Assembly: GCA_964387025.1 (NCBI GenBank) | Contig: CAYLUZ010000006.1 | Location: 248,001 to 312,000 of the forward strand | Direction of reading: 5' to 3' | DNA: 64,000 nt | Source of the DNA: PNON01 sp964387025 | Lineage (GTDB): Bacteria; Chloroflexota; Anaerolineae; Anaerolineales; Anaerolineaceae | Shown here: positions 60,188 through 64,000 of the stretch, piece by piece | Layout: each line of letters starts with the position of its first letter | How positions within the stretch are numbered: position 1 is the stretch's first letter | Made by a program: the position numbers and the translations under genes | The notes under the pieces: model-generated | What the model was told of the DNA's origin: nothing | What the model saw: the letters and a program-made list of their open reading frames with translations, nothing else | The model's database searches: none

Positions 60188-61222
60188 AAGGAAGCTGTAT
60201 ATCAAACCTATCAAGCCTAATCCGCACAACGTGATCAAAACCATGCCTATGGTTTGTTTAGGTGGATTCTTGGCCGCACTTACCTCCTGAGGTGTGTTCG
60301 TGGCGCCGATATTGCTAATTGTCAGGGAAGGTACTGGTGTACTAGTCTTCGAGCGCGGAGTAAATGTAGGTGCCATCGTATTTGTAACTTGCAATGTGGA
60401 TTCCGTTTCGGGAGTTCCTGAAACCGAGACCGTATTTATTGCGTTTGGTGTGCCTTCCGGCTTTTTGATCAACAATTTCTGGTCCGGCCAGATAGTAGTA
60501 TTATCAGTCGCCATCCCATTCAATAACCGCAGTTCATCGACTGTGATCTTATATGCTTCTGAAATTGTCGCCAGGGTCTGGCCGTATTGGACAATGTGAA
60601 CGATCGAACCATCCGGTGCCGGGGTCGCCGCCCTGACCCCGAAGATATAATTGGACATATCGGGTGTTGCATTCGGATCAACAGGAGTATTGGGTGAATA
60701 ATCGGGAGATGAACCTCCCTGCACAAGGCATACATCCAGGATAAATACAAAGGTTCCATCGCCATTATCCGCTACACCTGCGCCAACATCGGTGTAATTG
60801 TTTCCCCATCCATTCAACATTACTTGTTGATGGGTCCAGTCTGACCATGCTTCATAAACGGCTGAATTGACTGAACTGGTGCTTGCCCATGCTTCATCAC
60901 ATTTGATGGATTTTCCACCACCATAACCTGACCAGTACACACGCATGGTTTCATCGCTACCGCTCGCACCAGTATGTCCTCCATTCCCGGTGGACACAAT
61001 CCAATCCGCATGGCCCTGGGCGGCTGACATAACCTGTGCGTCAGGATTCAACTCATATAATCCCATACTTATCCTGTAGCTATTGACCGCTGCAATCAGA
61101 TCATACGGGTTTGGAGCTGCATTCTTAACCTGAGATCGAAATGCACTCTGTGAAAACAGTATAATAGTTAGGAAGCAGATAAGGTAAAATTTTCGAAGCA
61201 TCGTATCCTGATTATAATCCAT
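60179..61222 (-). CDS. Secreted CAP/SCP-domain protein with LysM repeat and C-terminal anchor
   Basis: The protein has 347 aa, with an N-terminal signal peptide (about residues 8-30). A CAP/SCP domain (about 35-175) has AVNSYRISMGLYEL, QGHADWI and GNGGHTG. A LysM domain (about 205-253) has VQYGQTLATISEAY. A Ser/Thr/Pro-rich linker and a C-terminal helix ending in Lys-Lys (about 325-347) follow. It is likely held at the cell surface and binds peptidoglycan or related glycans; the CAP activity is unknown. Start ATG 61222 has GGTGAT upstream; ATG 61201, just before the signal peptide, has AGGA and is the alternative. Confidence 0.85.
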   Translation of the reverse strand: MDYNQDTMLRKFYLICFLTIILFSQSAFRSQVKNAAPNPYDLIAAVNSYRISMGLYELNPDAQVMSAAQGHADWIVSTGNGGHTGASGSDETMRVYWSGYGGGKSIKCDEAWASTSSVNSAVYEAWSDWTHQQVMLNGWGNNYTDVGAGVADNGDGTFVFILDVCLVQGGSSPDYSPNTPVDPNATPDMSNYIFGVRAATPAPDGSIVHIVQYGQTLATISEAYKITVDELRLLNGMATDNTTIWPDQKLLIKKPEGTPNAINTVSVSGTPETESTLQVTNTMAPTFTPRSKTSTPVPSLTISNIGATNTPQEVSAAKNPPKQTIGMVLITLCGLGLIGLIYSFLKK

Positions 61223-61241
61223 CTAAAGATCACCTGGATTA

Positions 61242-61269
61242 TTACGAAAAGAGACCAAATAATTATACT
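61242..61269 (+). promoter_or_regulatory. Promoter candidate for the M23 lipoprotein gene
   Basis: TTACGA (61242-61247) and TATACT (61264-61269) are 16 bases apart. The -10 ends only three bases before ATG 61273, which has no Shine-Dalgarno. A leaderless transcript, or an internal start, would be implied. Confidence 0.35.
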
Positions 61270-61272
61270 ATT

Positions 61273-62139
61273 ATGAAAAAAGCCATATTTATCTTTTACA
61301 TAGCACTTTTCATTCTGGCAGGATGTTCACCTAAAGAACTGCCGTCAGCTACTGCAAAGCCCCAGATAATTCCTGCGGTGACATTTACTCCTGTTCCAAG
61401 TACAGCTACCATGGTTCCCCAGGCTACCATACCCCCAACCATTATTCCCACCATAAACCCCGTTTCTCTTTTTAAAGTATCATCTCCTCTTGAAGATATT
61501 CAACTGAATGATCTGAAGTTGATTATTTCTGAGCCCTTCTTCCAAACCGGACTTGAATTGGATGATGGTCATCATGGCACTGATTTCGCTTTTTATGACT
61601 ATGGGAAACTCACAACAATTGTCGGCTTACCGATCCACTCTGTATTAAATGGTAAGGTCGCTGGTGTGATAAATAAAAAGAAGCCTTACGGCAACCTGAT
61701 CATCATAGAAACGCGAATGGATACATTCCCTCCAGAATTACTTGAAATTCTTTCACCCCCTTTCCAGGAAACCCCTTATCCTTATAATCCGCGGTTGCAG
61801 TTTTGCACCAGCTTAAAAGGAGAAACATGGACGGTAAAGCCTGAATCGATTTACGTATTGTACGGGCACATGCTGGAACCCTCGCCTTTGAATGTCGGAG
61901 ATATTGTATCCAGCGGGCAAACCATTGGCAAAGTCGGAAACACAGGAATGTCTGGAAATGCTCACCTTCATCTGGAAATGCGTTGGGGACCAGGTGGTAC
62001 TGAATTTGCATCAATGAATTATTATGATACCGCTGCCACCCCGGAAGAAAATATTAACTATTGTATCTGGCGTATCAGCGGAAAGTTTGTGCGTATCGAT
62101 CCGATGGTTTTTTTCAACACTTGGGAAAACCTACCTTAA
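61273..62139 (+). CDS. M23-family (LytM-type) peptidase lipoprotein
   Basis: This 288-aa protein has a lipoprotein signal with lipobox LAGC (residues 15-18, Cys18 lipidated), then a Thr/Pro-rich linker (about 25-65). The M23 domain (about 95-260) has the zinc motif GHHGTDFAF (H-x3-D), YGNLIIIET, YVLYGHM, a SSGQTIGKVGNTG turn and the HLHLE motif. Zinc ligands and catalytic histidines appear complete. It probably cleaves or binds cell-wall peptide cross-links, or another surface polymer if the cell lacks typical peptidoglycan. No Shine-Dalgarno is seen at ATG 61273. The TolB-like gene follows 24 bp downstream. Confidence 0.85.
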   Translation: MKKAIFIFYIALFILAGCSPKELPSATAKPQIIPAVTFTPVPSTATMVPQATIPPTIIPTINPVSLFKVSSPLEDIQLNDLKLIISEPFFQTGLELDDGHHGTDFAFYDYGKLTTIVGLPIHSVLNGKVAGVINKKKPYGNLIIIETRMDTFPPELLEILSPPFQETPYPYNPRLQFCTSLKGETWTVKPESIYVLYGHMLEPSPLNVGDIVSSGQTIGKVGNTGMSGNAHLHLEMRWGPGGTEFASMNYYDTAATPEENINYCIWRISGKFVRIDPMVFFNTWENLP

Positions 62140-62163
62140 CTACCTGGCAGATAAAATCACTCC

Positions 62164-64000
62164 ATGAAATTTATCCGTAAAATTAAATTACCCAAGTTTC
62201 ATTTTGAATCTCTCAGGAAGATCAAGCTGCCCAGGATTCAATTTACTGCTTTAAGCAAGCTTAAGCTTTCAAAGATCCAGATCAAACCATCCTGGCTTTT
62301 TATTATTGCCGGAGGATTGATCGTTATCAATATCATTTTCTTGGTTTTACAAAGTATTCCATCGGCTAAGCCTCAAGCGATTATTCCGCAGTCAACACAA
62401 TTGCCGGTTATCCTACCATCAGAAACTCCAATTCCCACTCTTATTCCCTCGGAACCCACGCAGATTGCACCAGAAATTCCTATTGCCATTATTCCCAGTG
62501 GTTCGAGCTTATCGCAAGGAACGATCCTGTTTTCCATGGTGAAAGATGGGTACAGTAATTTATATAGTTTTCAACCCGGATTACCAGGATTCCTTCGATT
62601 GACTGCTCATCCCTGGGATGATATTCAACCCTCCCTAAGTCCGGATGGAACAAAAATAGCATATAGCTCCAAACAAAATGGTTATTGGAATATTTATATT
62701 ATGGACATGGCTTCCGGGCAGGTCATTCCAGTAACTGATACGGCAGCTTACGATGGTCATCCGGTTTGGTCTCCCGACGGGACACAACTATTGATCGAAA
62801 CCTACCTGGAAAACTACTTTCAGCTTCAGATCATTGATCTTTCTGTGGAATTTGCACAAACCAATCAAATCACTTTCGGCGGTTATTCAAATTATGATGC
62901 CACCTGGTCTCCTGATGGTAAAACGATTGCATATGTCTCAAATATTTCCGGCGATCCATCCTTGTGGATGATCCGTATTACGGATGATCAGCGCCAGTAT
63001 GCTGCTCTCCCAATATCTGATCTGGATTCACCTGCTCACCCTACCTATTCACCAGATGGGGCAAAACTTGCCTTTTCGTCAAAGCTTGATGGGAATAGAA
63101 CCATATTCACCTGGGACCCCTCAAAACCAGAGTTAAACCCCAAAATGATCGGTCAAGGCGACCAATTAGCCTGGAGTCCGGACAGCCAGGTGATATTCTG
63201 CTCCCTTTCTCAACCATTACGCACCTACTTAACAGCATATACGCTCCAATTTGGAAATATAGCCATGCCGCCATTTGTTTTATCTGGCGATGTAACCGGG
63301 ATCGAATGGAAATCAAATCCACCAAACTGGCTGCAAAATCCCTGGGTTCAGGCAAAACAACAGGTTGTCGATGAACCACTTTACCGGGTACAGCTTACAC
63401 CAGTTGCTGAATCTGGCAGGTTTAATCTCGTGCAAATCCCGGGTATCAACTTACAATATCCATTTCTTCAGGATATGGTTGATGAGTCATTTCAGAGTTT
63501 CAGAAACCGCATGGTTCGGGAAACTGGATGGGATGTTCTCGCAAATATCCAATCTGCCTTCCTGCCATTATCGCAAACTTCAGAACCTGATAAATCCCAG
63601 GATTGGCTATATTCCGGGAGGGCTTTCGCCTTAAATACCATTCCCATGAATGTTGGCTGGATGGTTCTTGTAAAGGAAGGTTTTGGTAATCAAACTTACT
63701 GGCGCATCTATATTCGACCGCTTTTTCAAGATGGTTCAATGGGAATACCCATTCATTTCCGAGCCTGGGATATGAACAGCCGATTCAGTAATGATACAGC
63801 AGCATATGAACAAGGTGGAAAAACATCAGAATCGGATGTTAGTGGATACTGGGTGGATTTCACGGATATTGCCCGCAGGTATGGTTGGGATCGCCTCGCG
63901 GCACTTTCCAATTGGCTTACTTTTTATCCGGCAGCCAGATTCAACCTTTTTATAAACAATGGTGGACTATCCTGGAAAGCAGCAATGCTGGAGTTATATC
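62164..64000 (+). CDS. TolB-like beta-propeller membrane-anchored protein (runs off the window)
   Basis: An open frame starts at ATG 62164 and stays open to the window edge (612 codons seen). The cytoplasmic N-terminus has three copies of a basic 13-residue repeat (residues 5-40, K-(I/L)-K-L-(P/S)). A transmembrane helix (44-63) and a Pro/Thr linker (65-110) follow. At least five TolB/WD40-like blades have SPDGTKIAY, SPDGTQLLI, SPDGKTIAYV, SPDGAKLAF and SPDSQVIF. After about residue 410 comes a different domain of unknown type (VDEPLYRVQL onward). No strong Shine-Dalgarno is present. It is probably exposed outside the membrane; the partner is unknown. Confidence 0.8.
   Translation, partial: MKFIRKIKLPKFHFESLRKIKLPRIQFTALSKLKLSKIQIKPSWLFIIAGGLIVINIIFLVLQSIPSAKPQAIIPQSTQLPVILPSETPIPTLIPSEPTQIAPEIPIAIIPSGSSLSQGTILFSMVKDGYSNLYSFQPGLPGFLRLTAHPWDDIQPSLSPDGTKIAYSSKQNGYWNIYIMDMASGQVIPVTDTAAYDGHPVWSPDGTQLLIETYLENYFQLQIIDLSVEFAQTNQITFGGYSNYDATWSPDGKTIAYVSNISGDPSLWMIRITDDQRQYAALPISDLDSPAHPTYSPDGAKLAFSSKLDGNRTIFTWDPSKPELNPKMIGQGDQLAWSPDSQVIFCSLSQPLRTYLTAYTLQFGNIAMPPFVLSGDVTGIEWKSNPPNWLQNPWVQAKQQVVDEPLYRVQLTPVAESGRFNLVQIPGINLQYPFLQDMVDESFQSFRNRMVRETGWDVLANIQSAFLPLSQTSEPDKSQDWLYSGRAFALNTIPMNVGWMVLVKEGFGNQTYWRIYIRPLFQDGSMGIPIHFRAWDMNSRFSNDTAAYEQGGKTSESDVSGYWVDFTDIARRYGWDRLAALSNWLTFYPAARFNLFINNGGLSWKAAMLELY

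Noticed and set aside
1..64000. tRNA, rRNA, CRISPR arrays, insertion sequences, prophage or integrase genes
   Set aside because: All gaps between genes were read. None contains a cloverleaf-like tRNA, spaced direct repeats, or terminal inverted repeats with a transposase.

Overview
The window looks like a stretch of chromosome from a member of the phylum Chloroflexota, most likely class Anaerolineae. The evidence is gene content, not a marker-gene search: giant DUF2298 (Chlor_Arch_YYY-type) membrane proteins fused to GT39-like glycosyltransferases, a fused serine hydroxymethyltransferase/T-protein, an archaeal-type isoprenoid pair (mevalonate kinase plus isopentenyl phosphate kinase), a DUF5679-topoisomerase I fusion, and moderate GC content. 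I see no rRNA, tRNA, CRISPR array, insertion sequence or prophage. Coding density is high and the region reads as stable core chromosome.

Layout. 0.1-4.7 kb (+): a promoter, a 24-codon reading frame and a terminator precede glyA-gcvT, followed by a PLP aminotransferase. 4.8-10.7 kb: TGS-domain nucleoside kinase (-), LipM-like octanoyltransferase (+), DUF4230 protein (-), SanA/YdcF-like, HD-domain and glycosidase-like/NTF2 proteins (+). 10.7-41.7 kb: a long leftward block with gyrA, rpoC, an orphan sensor kinase, a C69 dipeptidase, plsC-cmk, an eight-gene surface-glycan cluster (24.3-39.0 kb), lepA and tlyA. 41.7-46.0 kb (+): ubiA-like prenyltransferase, mevalonate kinase, isopentenyl phosphate kinase, dGTPase and greA, ending at a bidirectional terminator. 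46.1-54.5 kb (-): an uncharacterised membrane protein, then the operon ffh-rpsP-khpA-rimM-dprA-manC-topA. 54.8-60.1 kb (+): MFS transporter, a pair of related uncharacterised proteins, DegV and DUF1015 proteins. 60.2-64.0 kb: envelope proteins (CAP/LysM, M23 lipoprotein, and a TolB-like protein that runs off the end).

How the genes may work together. The 24-39 kb cluster has a sugar-nucleotide epimerase, a GT4 glycosyltransferase, a methyltransferase and four large GT-C or DUF2298 membrane proteins. They are packed almost without gaps, as expected for assembly or transfer of a lipid-linked glycan. GT-C enzymes normally use polyprenyl-phosphate sugars. The 41.7-44.4 kb genes (mevalonate kinase, isopentenyl phosphate kinase, polyprenyl-phosphate phosphoribosyltransferase-like UbiA) could supply such carriers, but this link is inference.

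The points most worth a second look are: the SHMT/T-protein fusion with what looks like a degenerate extra T-protein fragment in its linker; the leader in front of it; the GT-C/DUF2298 cluster; the alternative mevalonate pair; rpoC standing apart from rpoB with its own strong promoter and a coiled-coil insertion; the basic AT-hook-like tail on GyrA; and the paralogous pair at 56.3-57.6 kb.
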